Below, one piece after another: positions 9,196 to 16,994 of a stretch of DNA of 64,000 bases; positions within the stretch are counted from its first letter, which is position 1, and every line of letters begins with the position of its first letter. The notes below the pieces were generated by a model. That model did not search any database and had not been told where the DNA came from. It worked only from the letters and a program-made list of their open reading frames with translations. The DNA comes from Desulfopila sp. IMCC35008 (GTDB lineage Bacteria; Desulfobacterota; Desulfobulbia; Desulfobulbales; Desulfocapsaceae): assembly GCF_010646885.2 (NCBI RefSeq), contig NZ_CP050700.1:1181001-1245000 (forward strand), read 5' to 3'. The position numbers and the translations under genes were made by a program.

Positions 9196-9579
9196 ATGAC
9201 CAATATACTTCAAACCGGAAAAGATTACGATCTGGACCAATTGGATAAAATTTTTAATTTTGATTACAAAAAGCCTTCAGGAATTAAAGCTACAAAAAAA
9301 GGATACTTGGTACTATTTAGCAATGATACATCCAATCCATACATTGATGAATTTATGGGGGAGGTTGTATTATATGAAGGCCAAAATACAGGGTCAGAAG
9401 TCCAAAAACTTATATATGGCAATAAAGACCTTTATGACGCTTACAAAAATAGAAATAAAAAAATATTACTTTTCAAAAATTACAAATTTGACGGTGAATA
9501 TTTCATATACAAAGAGCCCTACTTAAAAGAAAATGGGAAATGGACTTTTCCTCTCGCTAAAGGTTGTTTGGTTCTTTAA
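9196..9579 (+). CDS. SRA/YDG-like single-domain protein (cassette 1, first gene)
   Basis: 127 residues, preceded by AGGAG. The fold family is suggested by the order of motifs shared with its neighbour at 9637: GYLVLFSND with SNPYIDEF, then GEVVLYEGQN, a block with L-YGNKDLYDAY, and FDGEYFIYKEPY, which resembles the YDG-type strand of SRA (modified-base reader) domains. There is no nuclease motif. It is carried in the same cassette as the SRA-HNH gene, 57 bases downstream with no attC between, so the two probably act together. Distant similarity only, so the assignment is tentative. Confidence 0.5.
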   Translation: MTNILQTGKDYDLDQLDKIFNFDYKKPSGIKATKKGYLVLFSNDTSNPYIDEFMGEVVLYEGQNTGSEVQKLIYGNKDLYDAYKNRNKKILLFKNYKFDGEYFIYKEPYLKENGKWTFPLAKGCLVL

Positions 9580-9636
9580 TTACTCGTTGAATATCCTCAC
9601 GTATTTACAATGTGTTAGCCTAATAAGGAAAAGAAA

Positions 9637-10335
9637 ATGCGAGGCAACATAATTTCATATATAGAAATGTGCCAAAAAGAAGGAACAAGCCTCCAAAAAG
9701 GAATGAATTTTAGACTAAAAGGTAAGCATTCTGTAATTTTAATGTCAGTTAGAGAAAATTCACCTTATCAAGATGAGATTACAGAAGATGGTACTGTTCT
9801 GATTTATGAAGGGCATGATGTTGCAAAAACAAAAGGTATCTCCAATCCAAAAGATTATGATCAGCCAGAGGGCAGAGCAAGTGGATCCTTAACCGAAAAT
9901 GGGAAATTTAATAACGCCGCTCAAGGTTTTAAGCAAGGTTCAAAAGGGCCAGATATTGTTCAAGTATATGAAAAATTGAAGCCTGGTATTTGGTCTGATA
10001 ACGGTTACTTTCATTTGGTCGACTCATGGCAGCAATCAGATGGTACAAGAAATGTTTTCAAATTCAAATTGGTTGCCATAGAAAATGTTACTGATGAATC
10101 ATTAGCCGAAGATAAAGCAAATAGAGAAGTAAACAGGAGTCGTATTATTCCAACCAGTGTGAAGCTAGAGGTCTGGAAACGTGACGGCGGTAAGTGCGTT
10201 ACATGTGGGGCAACTGATGAACTGCATTTTGACCATATCCTGCCATATTCAAAAGGTGGAACGTCTTTAAAAGCTGAAAATATTCAATTGCTGTGCGCAA
10301 GACACAATCTAGAGAAAAGTGCAAAAATACAATAA
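9637..10335 (+). CDS. SRA-like domain HNH endonuclease (type IV restriction-like; cassette 1, second gene)
   Basis: 232 residues. Residues 20-150 form an SRA/YDG-like domain: NSPYQDEITEDG, VLIYEGHDV, a large loop, then LKPGIWSDNGYFHLVDSWQ. The C-terminal HNH nuclease has RRG-type spacing with CVTCGATDELHFDHILPYS, KGGTSLKAENIQLLC and ARHNLEKSAK, giving two CxxC-like zinc pairs and the catalytic His-Asn-His order. SRA-HNH proteins are modification-dependent restriction enzymes that cut DNA with methylated or hydroxymethylated bases. As an integron cassette this is a plausible anti-phage gene. The start is supported by AAGGAAAAG upstream. Confidence 0.75.
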   Translation: MRGNIISYIEMCQKEGTSLQKGMNFRLKGKHSVILMSVRENSPYQDEITEDGTVLIYEGHDVAKTKGISNPKDYDQPEGRASGSLTENGKFNNAAQGFKQGSKGPDIVQVYEKLKPGIWSDNGYFHLVDSWQQSDGTRNVFKFKLVAIENVTDESLAEDKANREVNRSRIIPTSVKLEVWKRDGGKCVTCGATDELHFDHILPYSKGGTSLKAENIQLLCARHNLEKSAKIQ

Positions 10336-10339
10336 AATC

Positions 10340-10401
10340 AAATAACCAGACGTTACAGCGGACCCCGCAACAGCGCGGGTCCGCTGAACTCAGCGTTGGG
10401 C
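10340..10401 (+). repeat. attC of cassette 1
   Basis: R'' AAATAAC (10340-10346), R' GTTGGGC (10395-10401). Between them GCGGACCCCGC and GCGGGTCCGC form the hairpin. R'' is the complement of the cassette start GTTATTT at 9151. 62 bp. Confidence 0.9.
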
Positions 10402-10416
10402 CTCATGAGATAGATT

Positions 10417-11106
10417 ATGGCAAAAAGAAAACGAAAAGCCAGGCCAAAAGGTGAGCTTAAAAAAGAATTGATTGAACAACTTCAGTTACTTCGAAATGCG
10501 TGCGAAGCTTATGACAATGGCTTGGAAGCAATAGGGAAACACATATCACTTAGTTTGCGTGTCCTGCTTCATCATCATGGTCAATCACGTTCACTATTAG
10601 AACAATTGGGGTATCGAAAGGGTCGTTTTTTTGATTCGGCTGGTCCACTTAGCCCAAGAAATTTATTGACTGAATGCAATTTAGTAGGGCTAAGGGTGAC
10701 TGGTGAAGACGGTTATTACTTACCCTTAATAAGTATGGGTGGTAGTCCAAAACCAATGAAACGAGTCAAATTTCTAAAGTGGTGGAATGATCCAGTTCTA
10801 AAAGATAATAAAAAACGAACCTTTTGCAGAAGAGAATTAATTCTTCATGTTGCAGATACAGATGGTGGGGCTCATGTAGACCCTGAACTTGAAGAAGCTT
10901 ATTTAGCAATATCACGAGAAAATTCATTAGGCTGGATTTTTTCCAAAAATAGTATTGAATCTGCGTTAAAAGGGCGTCCTGAATTGGCTTGTATGAGGCA
11001 AATTGCTCATGAATTACTCTGTACGTTAAGTGAGTATGTGCCTGAATTAAAGGAACATGCCCAACCAGTCATTCCAGCGGACCCGGAAACAACCCCGGGC
11101 CGCTGA
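10417..11106 (+). CDS. Conserved cassette protein of unknown function
   Basis: 229 residues, soluble, with a very basic start (MAKRKRKARPKGELKKEL). It has a helical region with HISLSLRVLLHHHGQSRSLLEQL, a middle part with two short glycine-rich turns and FLKWWNDPVLKD, and a C-terminal helical part. The pattern looks like a real, folded protein, but I do not recognise the family. The last codons run into the attC, which is common for cassette genes. The cassette starts GTTGGGC and its attC starts GCCCAAC. Confidence 0.75.
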   Translation: MAKRKRKARPKGELKKELIEQLQLLRNACEAYDNGLEAIGKHISLSLRVLLHHHGQSRSLLEQLGYRKGRFFDSAGPLSPRNLLTECNLVGLRVTGEDGYYLPLISMGGSPKPMKRVKFLKWWNDPVLKDNKKRTFCRRELILHVADTDGGAHVDPELEEAYLAISRENSLGWIFSKNSIESALKGRPELACMRQIAHELLCTLSEYVPELKEHAQPVIPADPETTPGR

Positions 11107-11120
11107 ATTCAACGTTAGCG
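11059..11120 (+). repeat. attC of cassette 2
   Basis: R'' GCCCAAC (11059-11065) and R' GTTAGCG (11114-11120) flank CAGCGGACCCGG / CCCCGGGCCGCTG. It overlaps the 3' end of the gene at 10417-11106. 62 bp. Confidence 0.9.
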
Positions 11121-11132
11121 TTAAAATAGAAA

Positions 11133-11624
11133 ATGAAAGTAATCAAAATATTGAAGCTATTTTTGTTAGTAATTTTCCTATCATTATGCCTTGGGAGCAA
11201 CATTCAAAATTCTGACAATGAAAAAATCATTAAAGCTGTAATTATCTATGAGGACCAAAGAGCTGCTGAAATAAACAAAAGAGTAAATGACCAATTGACG
11301 CATATAGCAGTTTCAATTATCGACGATTCAAATAAGACTCATATAGAAACAGAAAAATATAAAACGACACTCCTGGTTTTGAATTTTTCAGAAATAGAAT
11401 GCGAAACCTACGCTCTATGCAAAATAAAAAAGACAAACGAACTGTCGCGGCCTGTAATAATCAAGTTCAAAAAAATAGTTATCAACTACAATACAGCAAA
11501 TGTTATAGCATATGTCGAGCATAGGGGCTCAGATTGTTTTTCAACCGAAGAATATATCCTTGAAAATAGTGACGGAGATTGGACAGTTCGCACCAGTAAA
11601 GAAACACGCTACACTTGCGGATAA
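11133..11624 (+). CDS. Secreted cassette protein of unknown function
   Basis: 163 residues with an N-terminal signal peptide (MKVIKILKLFLLVIFLSLCL, possibly a lipoprotein with LSLC). The mature part is a mixed beta-rich domain with four Cys (ECETYALC and GSDCF ... YTCG) that may form disulfides in the periplasm. No family recognised. Sole gene of cassette 3, bounded by GTTAGCG and CGCTAAC. Confidence 0.7.
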   Translation: MKVIKILKLFLLVIFLSLCLGSNIQNSDNEKIIKAVIIYEDQRAAEINKRVNDQLTHIAVSIIDDSNKTHIETEKYKTTLLVLNFSEIECETYALCKIKKTNELSRPVIIKFKKIVINYNTANVIAYVEHRGSDCFSTEEYILENSDGDWTVRTSKETRYTCG

Positions 11625-11646
11625 GAAACTGAAAAAACTATAAAAT

Positions 11647-11709
11647 CGCTAACAAATCGTTACTACGGACCCCGCAAACAACGCGGGTCCGTAGAACTCC
11701 ACGTTATAA
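11647..11709 (+). repeat. attC of cassette 3
   Basis: R'' CGCTAAC (11647-11653), R' GTTATAA (11703-11709), stem TACGGACCCCGC / GCGGGTCCGTA. 63 bp, closely related in the stem to the attC of cassette 1. Confidence 0.9.
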
Positions 11710-11720
11710 ATTAAAGCATA

Positions 11721-12143
11721 ATGAACACTCATGAACTGATCTTGATAGTTTGGATACTAATTGTTGTCGGTATATGGTGGTACGTAAGAAAAAAGAAACC
11801 TGGACTAATAGGACTTGGTGGAAATCCAAACAAACAAAAATTGGATGGTGTAAATTTCACCAAATGTACACATTGCAAAATTGGTTATCTTGAGCCTCTA
11901 TTCAGTTGGTGGCAATACGCGTTACTTATCTCAACACCTATTGGTTTTATCCTTTTTGGAAAACCTCTGAAATTTGAATGTAATAATTGCAGTTTTGAGT
12001 TAGGCGGTTCTACAAAACGATTCCCTTTAACAAGATTATCTTTGTCTCATAAGCTATCGAAACCATTCTACATTGGAATTTCAGTCAATTTGTTTGTCGG
12101 TGCATGTGCTATTTATATTTTTCTTAACTACATAAAGCCATAA
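11721..12143 (+). CDS. Membrane protein with zinc-ribbon-like Cys pairs
   Basis: 140 residues. A transmembrane helix at about 5-23 is followed by a CTHC motif (TKCTHCKIGYLEP), a second hydrophobic segment at about 67-84, then ECNNCSFELGGSTKRF, and a last helix at about 118-137. The two CxxC pairs likely bind one zinc on the same side of the membrane. Function unknown. Sole gene of cassette 4. Confidence 0.7.
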   Translation: MNTHELILIVWILIVVGIWWYVRKKKPGLIGLGGNPNKQKLDGVNFTKCTHCKIGYLEPLFSWWQYALLISTPIGFILFGKPLKFECNNCSFELGGSTKRFPLTRLSLSHKLSKPFYIGISVNLFVGACAIYIFLNYIKP

Positions 12144-12149
12144 ATGATT

Positions 12150-12281
12150 TTATAACCACCAAATAAACACAGACCGCAACACGATCGCGCTACTTCAAAG
12201 TTTGAAGCTGCGCCAAAACTCGCAAGTAACTCAACCACCCTGCAGCAAGATTTGTTGCGGCAGGTTATTAAAACGTTATCG
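12150..12281 (+). repeat. attC of cassette 4 (long form)
   Basis: R'' TTATAAC (12150-12156), complement of the cassette start GTTATAA, and R' GTTATCG (12275-12281). At 132 bp it is a long attC, with internal imperfect pairing (CTGCAGCAAGATTTG near the loop). Confidence 0.85.
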
Positions 12282-12291
12282 ATAAAAAAGC

Positions 12292-12588
12292 ATGAACAAC
12301 ATAAAAGGCATGGCATTACATGATTGCACTCTAAAAGATATTAAAGTGAACTGGAAAGAAAAAAGTGCAATCTTTACAATAAATATGTTGTATAAAAAAC
12401 CACAGTTGCCAATAAAGAAAACCATTGAATTTATAGAAGTCACACAAATATTAATACCAAGAAAAGACTCCTGGGGTTCATCTGGAAGCATTTATGAGAT
12501 CAAATATCAAAATAATGGCTATTTAATCCAAATGCAAAGTGGAGATGTGATTGAAATATCATGTAACGAGAATGTATCAATTAAATGA
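12292..12588 (+). CDS. Small cassette protein of unknown function
   Basis: 98 residues, beta-rich, no signal peptide or membrane segment. It starts MALHDCTLKDIKVNWKEK after six residues (alternative start at 12310). Proteins with the pattern hDctL-I-vdW are common unknowns in integron cassettes. Cassette 5, with start GTTATCG and R'' CGATAAC. Confidence 0.65.
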   Translation: MNNIKGMALHDCTLKDIKVNWKEKSAIFTINMLYKKPQLPIKKTIEFIEVTQILIPRKDSWGSSGSIYEIKYQNNGYLIQMQSGDVIEISCNENVSIK

Positions 12589-12626
12589 ATCACCAATGCA
12601 ATTCAATTTATAAAAATAAAAATAAA

Positions 12627-12754
12627 CGATAACAAATCATTAAAGAGGGACTGCGTGAGGCTCGGCGTTTAAAAGTCCGAGCCAGATCAAAAGATGGTTC
12701 AAATCTATAAAGAAAATACTAGAGGCCCCGCAGCCCCTTAATTCCACGTTATGG
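12627..12754 (+). repeat. attC of cassette 5 (long form)
   Basis: R'' CGATAAC (12627-12633), R' GTTATGG (12748-12754). 128 bp. The outer arms (AAATCATTAAAGAGGG / CCCCTTAATTCCAC) resemble those of the attC at 16995-17124. Confidence 0.88.
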
Positions 12755-12798
12755 TGTCATTACTGAAATCATCAATGTTATAAAGGAGAAAGAAACAA

Positions 12799-13569
12799 AT
12801 GTGGAAATTGAACAGACAATATTTACTTGCTGTTATGATGATGACAACCCTTATATGCGGCATAATTCATGAGGCGAATGCACGGGAATTCCTGTTTTAT
12901 TCAACTGTTGACACCCCGCTTGTATTCAAATCGGAATCAGATGGTTCTGTCACCGGCATTACGCCAGAAATTCTTGATCTTCTGATGAAAGAACTGAATA
13001 TTCCCTATCGGATTGTTATTGCCACCACGTCAAGAACATTGAAAGATGCCAGGGACGGTAAAGCTGATATGATTCTGACTATTTCAAAAAATAAGGAACG
13101 AATGGAATATCTTCTTTATCCCGAAGAGTCGTATGTGGAATTATCGTGGAATTTCTTCATCCGAAAAACAGATGAAGGCAAAATACATTTTCAGGAACTG
13201 AAAGATATTAAGGGACTTAGGGTAGGGGCAACAAAAGATTCATCATATACACCTGAATTCTGGAAATCGGATTTGAAACTGGATATTTCAACTCAGCACA
13301 CAAATCAGATATCCAAACTTCTTGCAAACCGTTTTGATATTGTCCCCATGCCTACCATGCTTACGCTTTACGAAGAAAAACAGAAGGGACGGCTAAATGC
13401 CATTGCATATTTGCCCAAACCTCTGAAATCAAAATCCTATTATAATGCATTCAGCATAGCATCAGATCATCCTGAAAAAAAACGGCTTATAAGCAAATAC
13501 GATGAAATTATCAGACGAATGAAAGCTGATGGAAGTATCAGTCGAATTTTTAACAAGTATTTGAAATAA
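12799..13569 (+). CDS. Periplasmic solute-binding protein, family 3 (cassette-borne)
   Basis: 256 residues with a clear RBS (AAAGGAG) and a signal peptide of about 28 residues ending in HEANA. The SBP_bac_3 fold is shown by VTGITPEILDLLMKELN, DARDGKADMILTISK, and the end ISRIFNKYL. No permease is nearby, as expected of a cassette. Many solitary proteins of this kind in gammaproteobacteria and deltaproteobacteria are of unknown ligand. It is not a close copy of the binding protein at 5424. Cassette 6. Confidence 0.8.
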   Translation: MWKLNRQYLLAVMMMTTLICGIIHEANAREFLFYSTVDTPLVFKSESDGSVTGITPEILDLLMKELNIPYRIVIATTSRTLKDARDGKADMILTISKNKERMEYLLYPEESYVELSWNFFIRKTDEGKIHFQELKDIKGLRVGATKDSSYTPEFWKSDLKLDISTQHTNQISKLLANRFDIVPMPTMLTLYEEKQKGRLNAIAYLPKPLKSKSYYNAFSIASDHPEKKRLISKYDEIIRRMKADGSISRIFNKYLK

Positions 13570-13642
13570 AAACAATAGGATTACATCATATAGCTACATG
13601 GCAGAATTGCTGAAATCAGATAACTGTTTGAAATAAAAGGCA

Positions 13643-13733
13643 CCATAACACAGCAGTTAACACGGGCATCTGAAAGCGGTGTTCCGCTGTCGCTTCACAC
13701 CGCTTTCAGATGCCGGTTACTTCCTTGTTATCG
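13643..13733 (+). repeat. attC of cassette 6
   Basis: R'' CCATAAC (13643-13649), complement of the cassette start GTTATGG, and R' GTTATCG (13727-13733). A long perfect stem (GGCATCTGAAAGCGGTG with its complement) folds it. 91 bp. Confidence 0.9.
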
Positions 13734-13907
13734 ACTTCGCTTCGCGAACTCGATAATGCCGAGCTGAGCGGTACCCGACTCAAGCGTTTGGTCAACGCTC
13801 CGCTACGCTACGCGATAACCAAACACTCGAGCCGGCAAATAACCTCAATAATCGGCTCGTAAACGACCCATTATCGAGGATATTTGCCGCTCAGCTCGGC
13901 ATTATGT
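13728..13907 (+). repeat. ORF-less cassette with variant attC (AAT/ATT cores)
   Basis: The cassette starts TTATCGAC and reaches its own R'' CGATAAT (13751-13757) after only about 20 bases, so it holds nothing but an attC of 157 bp ending with ATTATGT (13901-13907). The normal AAC/GTT core triplets are replaced by AAT/ATT, which still pair. The arms ATGCCGAGCTGAGCGG / CCGCTCAGCTCGGCAT are perfect. Its 157-bp length equals that of the ORF-less cassettes near 17140 and 20932. Confidence 0.8.
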
Positions 13908-13960
13908 GACCAAAACATATAAACTCACAACAGATTTATCGATTTATTCAAAATATTATC

Positions 13961-14293
13961 ATGAGCTTAAATGGAAAAATAATTCTTGCTTTAATAATGC
14001 TTAGTTCAATAGCTGGAATATTTTTCTTTGGTTTAAGTAGCGTATTTCTGTTCAGCTATTTTGTAGATTACGGATCACCTTCTAACTATGAGAACTTAAA
14101 CGGTGCATTATTGAGCGTTTTACCTGCAATACCGTGTTGGATTGTTGTTTCGATTTTGTCACTATTTGTAAGAAAAAACATTTCCAAGCCAGTATTCATT
14201 GCACTAAATATTCCGTCAATCTCAATATTTGTAGTAGTTATCTGCGCGTTCGTTTTTTCGTTTATAAAACATGAAATAATATTAAACACATAA
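13961..14293 (+). CDS. Small membrane protein of unknown function
   Basis: 110 residues with three hydrophobic segments (about 6-32, 47-67 and 75-101) and a short charged cytoplasmic loop (VRKNISK). No family recognised. Cassette 8: start (A)TTATGTG, R'' ACATAAC at 14288, partly inside the gene's end. Confidence 0.65.
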   Translation: MSLNGKIILALIMLSSIAGIFFFGLSSVFLFSYFVDYGSPSNYENLNGALLSVLPAIPCWIVVSILSLFVRKNISKPVFIALNIPSISIFVVVICAFVFSFIKHEIILNT

Positions 14294-14350
14294 CGAATAA
14301 GGTTAGATTGTGAGAGCGCAGCGAGCCACAATCTGAACCGTTTGTTGGAC
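14288..14350 (+). repeat. attC of cassette 8
   Basis: R'' ACATAAC (14288-14294), R' GTTGGAC (14344-14350), stem GGTTAGATTGTG / CACAATCTGAACC with loop AGAGCGCAGCGAGC. Near-twin of the attC at 24714-24776. The R' doubles as the first bases of the transposase element. Confidence 0.88.
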
Positions 14351-14581
14351 AAGCCCGGTCTCTATTATAGAAAATTGCTTTTTTATGCTGGGGTGGTGAA
14401 CAGGGCAATTGGGAAGGAGAAAAAAAATAGTCTCTTGCTCTCTTACCTGTTTTTTCAGGTTGGAAGCTTCAGTCGAGACGGAAATTGCCCATATTTAGGC
14501 ATAGTTGCCCATTGCCGATAAAATCGGATTTTGAAAAGGCGTATGTCTTTGTAGGTCACATAACCGTTTTTCCTATCATGT

Positions 14582-15664
14582 TCAGGTTAAGCAAGCAGTC
14601 AGCAAGGCGGTCGGTTTACGAATGCGTGTTTTTACGATATTCATTGGCTTGCCGCATCGTGGGCAGGTGATTGTTGCCCGCTCTTTTTTCCGTTTGAGCA
14701 TGAAAAAGAGAGGTTTCCTCATTACCAACTGCAGGAGTTTTAAAAGTTTTTTACTGCAGGGATGGAGAAAGCCGTAGCATCTCGTTCTTTGAAAACCTTT
14801 CGGTAAAACATGGAGCATCAACAGGTAGAGAAAATATTCTCCGCTAACGGTCCTGGTTCGATACGCTTTGCTTTCAGCATGCATGTATCTGAATGTGACT
14901 TCGCCATTCTCGCAGCGCAGAATGTCCTTTTCTTGAATGACGCCCTTGTATAGATATTTGCCGAGATAGATGAAGGCCTTATCGCCGTTGCCGACATCCC
15001 TGCAGTCAACCACCCAATCTTTCGGGGTAGTTGCAGGGACGTACAGTCCCTGGTCGACAGCGGCCTCCAGCAGTTTTGCCCTGAAGACCTTGGCCAGGTT
15101 CTTATGGTTGAAAAGATAGCCGGCGGATTTCACCCGCCACATGCCACTTTTCTCATTGATGCTTGCAGCGGGCATGACCACATGGATATGGGGATGAAAA
15201 TCGAGATTTCTGGCTTTGGTATGCAATACGGTGGTGAATCCTGCCGAGCCACGCAGTTTTTTATCGTTGCTGGTAAATGTCTTCAGAACATCCTGGACGC
15301 AGGAGAACATCAGTGAGTAGATGAGCTTCTGGTTCTTCCAGGTGAGGTCGCGGAGTTGTTGCGGCAAGGTAAAGGTGGCCAGATAATAGGTGGCGGGCAA
15401 CCGCTTGTCGAGTTGATTTTCAATCCATTGCCAGTTTTCGTGGTTCTGGCAATGGGGACAGTTCCTGTTGCCGCAGGAATGCGGGATATATACCCGCTCG
15501 GTGCAGTCCAGGTCGGAGCAGCTTGCCAGCATATGCAACCCCTGCTTCGACCTGCACCGTTTCATATCACGCAGCGCTTTTTTATGGCCGGGCAAGAGAA
15601 CATCTTGGTACTTCTCAAGAAAAGTCGTTTCGAAATGGTTGATAATGGAGGAGAGAAGAATCAT
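14582..15664 (-). CDS. IS91-family HUH transposase, copy 1
   Basis: 360 residues. The start at 15664 is chosen because GGGAGG lies 6 bases before it, and it overlaps the recombinase stop by ATGA. The N-terminal zinc-binding domain has cysteines in CSDLDCTERVYIPHSCG and CPHCQNHENW. The HUH motif is HPHIHVV, and the catalytic Tyr pair lies in YLGKYLYKG, as in the Y2 transposases of IS91/ISCR elements, which nick and move one strand by a rolling-circle mechanism. A C-terminal CPRCGKP zinc knuckle follows. Residues after about 280 differ from copy 2. Confidence 0.93.
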   Translation of the reverse strand: MILLSSIINHFETTFLEKYQDVLLPGHKKALRDMKRCRSKQGLHMLASCSDLDCTERVYIPHSCGNRNCPHCQNHENWQWIENQLDKRLPATYYLATFTLPQQLRDLTWKNQKLIYSLMFSCVQDVLKTFTSNDKKLRGSAGFTTVLHTKARNLDFHPHIHVVMPAASINEKSGMWRVKSAGYLFNHKNLAKVFRAKLLEAAVDQGLYVPATTPKDWVVDCRDVGNGDKAFIYLGKYLYKGVIQEKDILRCENGEVTFRYMHAESKAYRTRTVSGEYFLYLLMLHVLPKGFQRTRCYGFLHPCSKKLLKLLQLVMRKPLFFMLKRKKERATITCPRCGKPMNIVKTRIRKPTALLTACLT

Positions 15665-16575
15665 TTCCAACCTCCCCACTGAATATCAACGGAATTGACC
15701 AGGGTGTTGATTGTCTGATAGGCATTGTTTTTGGTTTTTGTGGTTAAGTGCGTATAGCGCGCGGTGGTCAGGATGCTGACATGCCCTAAAATCTGCTGCA
15801 ATTCGACGAGATCGACACCAGCTTCCAGCAAATGGGTAGCGAAGGCGTGACGGAGCGAGTGGCAAGAGATCTGTTTTTTGATCCCGAGCTCGTCGACAAC
15901 GGTTTTCATTGCGACCTGAATACCGCCCCGGTCCAGAGGAGTCTCGGCCAGGTGGGCCTTTTTCAACCCTCTTTTGCGATTGGGGAAAATAAACTGCGGA
16001 TGCCTGTGCATCTGCCAAAAGGATCTCAATACATGGAGTGTATAGGCAGTTATCGGCACCAGTCTGTCTTTGTTGCCTTTGGCGTTTCGAATATGGACCC
16101 GCATAGTGGTGCGGTCGATATCGCCAACTTTCAGGTTGATCCCTTCGCCAAGGCGTAATCCCATGCTGTAGGCGGTAAAGAAAAAGACCTTGTAGCTGAT
16201 GGTGGTGGTTGCCGCCAGTAAGGCATTGAGTTGCTCAACGGACAATATGTCCGGGATCCTCGAGGTTTTCGGCGGCTTGACCAGGGGAATATCCTGCCAT
16301 GGTTTATTCAAGACATGGGTGTAAAAGAATTTCAGGCCATAGAGATCGAGTTTGACCGCGCTCCAGGATCTGGACTCCAACAGGTCGTGAAAATAGTCGA
16401 GTAACTCGTCTGGGGAAAGGTCGGCAATTTCGCCATCGAAATAGTTGCCGATGCGCCTGAGCGCCCGGGAGTACGCCTCCACTGTTTTTGGTTGCAGGCC
16501 GTTGAGTTTCAGGCACTTGAGGTGTTTTTGATAATGCGTCGAAAATTGCGGATCGCTTGGCATCTTGCAGTTCAT
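15661..16575 (-). CDS. Tyrosine recombinase associated with the IS91-like element, copy 1
   Basis: 304 residues starting MNCKMPSDPQFSTHYQKH; the start is supported by AAGGAGG four to five bases upstream. Catalytic blocks: SMGLRLGEGINL (Arg), KGNKDRLVPI (Lys), CHSLRHAFATHLLEAG (His, Arg), LGHVSILTTARYTHL (His, Tyr). It lacks the IntI-specific insertion, so it is a XerD/phage-like recombinase. It is translationally coupled to the transposase, so the two are likely used together in movement or resolution. Comparable recombinase genes are known ahead of some IS91-family transposases. Confidence 0.92.
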   Translation of the reverse strand: MNCKMPSDPQFSTHYQKHLKCLKLNGLQPKTVEAYSRALRRIGNYFDGEIADLSPDELLDYFHDLLESRSWSAVKLDLYGLKFFYTHVLNKPWQDIPLVKPPKTSRIPDILSVEQLNALLAATTTISYKVFFFTAYSMGLRLGEGINLKVGDIDRTTMRVHIRNAKGNKDRLVPITAYTLHVLRSFWQMHRHPQFIFPNRKRGLKKAHLAETPLDRGGIQVAMKTVVDELGIKKQISCHSLRHAFATHLLEAGVDLVELQQILGHVSILTTARYTHLTTKTKNNAYQTINTLVNSVDIQWGGWK

Positions 16576-16754
16576 TGTAACCTCCTTCAAGTAATAAGGG
16601 TTGCTGCCGAAAAAAGTATCTTGCATTGTCGGCTCGTTCTTATTACTGAAAAAGCAATGGGTTACAAAATGCAACTTGATATGTTTCGGAGGGTGTCTGC
16701 CGCGTAGCGGCTTCGTCCAACAACGAATAAAAGCAACATCAACAACGACAAATA

Positions 16755-16961
16755 ATGAAAAGCAAACGCAAGAAAGCGCTTGAATCACAAATTGGCACCT
16801 TTGACCGTCAATACAAAAGAAAAGCTCAAAAGGGTATTGAACCGAATGATAGACGGTATGATCGTAAGTTTGAAAAAATAGTTAAAAGAATGTCTCCAGA
16901 AGAACTGAGCGACCTCTTATATGGAGAGGATGAAGACGCAGAAGAAGACGAAACAAGTTGA
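16755..16961 (+). CDS. Small charged cassette protein of unknown function
   Basis: 68 residues, basic first half (MKSKRKKALESQ) and acidic tail (YGEDEDAEEDETS), predicted helical. Its attC begins ATTTAAC, so the cassette should begin GTTAAAT, but no such start exists upstream. The 5' end of the cassette was therefore lost where the IS91-like element joins it at 16722. Real gene status is likely but not certain. Confidence 0.55.
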   Translation: MKSKRKKALESQIGTFDRQYKRKAQKGIEPNDRRYDRKFEKIVKRMSPEELSDLLYGEDEDAEEDETS

Positions 16962-16994
16962 AGTAAAAAAGCATAAAGAAAAAAACAAATTTTT

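Larger units (their letters stand above)
14345..16721 (-). mobile_element. IS91-like element with cassette-type ends, copy 1
   Basis: It begins at GTTGGAC (14344-14350), the R' of the preceding attC, and ends at GTCCAAC (16715-16721), which is the exact complement. The ends pair further: GTTGGACAAGCC against GTTGGACGAAGCC read from the other end. That is the relation of a cassette start to its own R'' core. Inside are a tyrosine recombinase and an HUH transposase, both on the minus strand. The left about 450 bp differ from copy 2 (24771-27153), while the rest is almost identical. The attC body expected after GTCCAAC is missing here. Confidence 0.75.

Noticed and set aside
14582..16575. A plasmid rolling-circle replication module
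   Set aside because: The HUH protein has the IS91 zinc-finger start and YLGKYLYKG tyrosines and is paired with a recombinase in two copies, so a transposon is the better reading.
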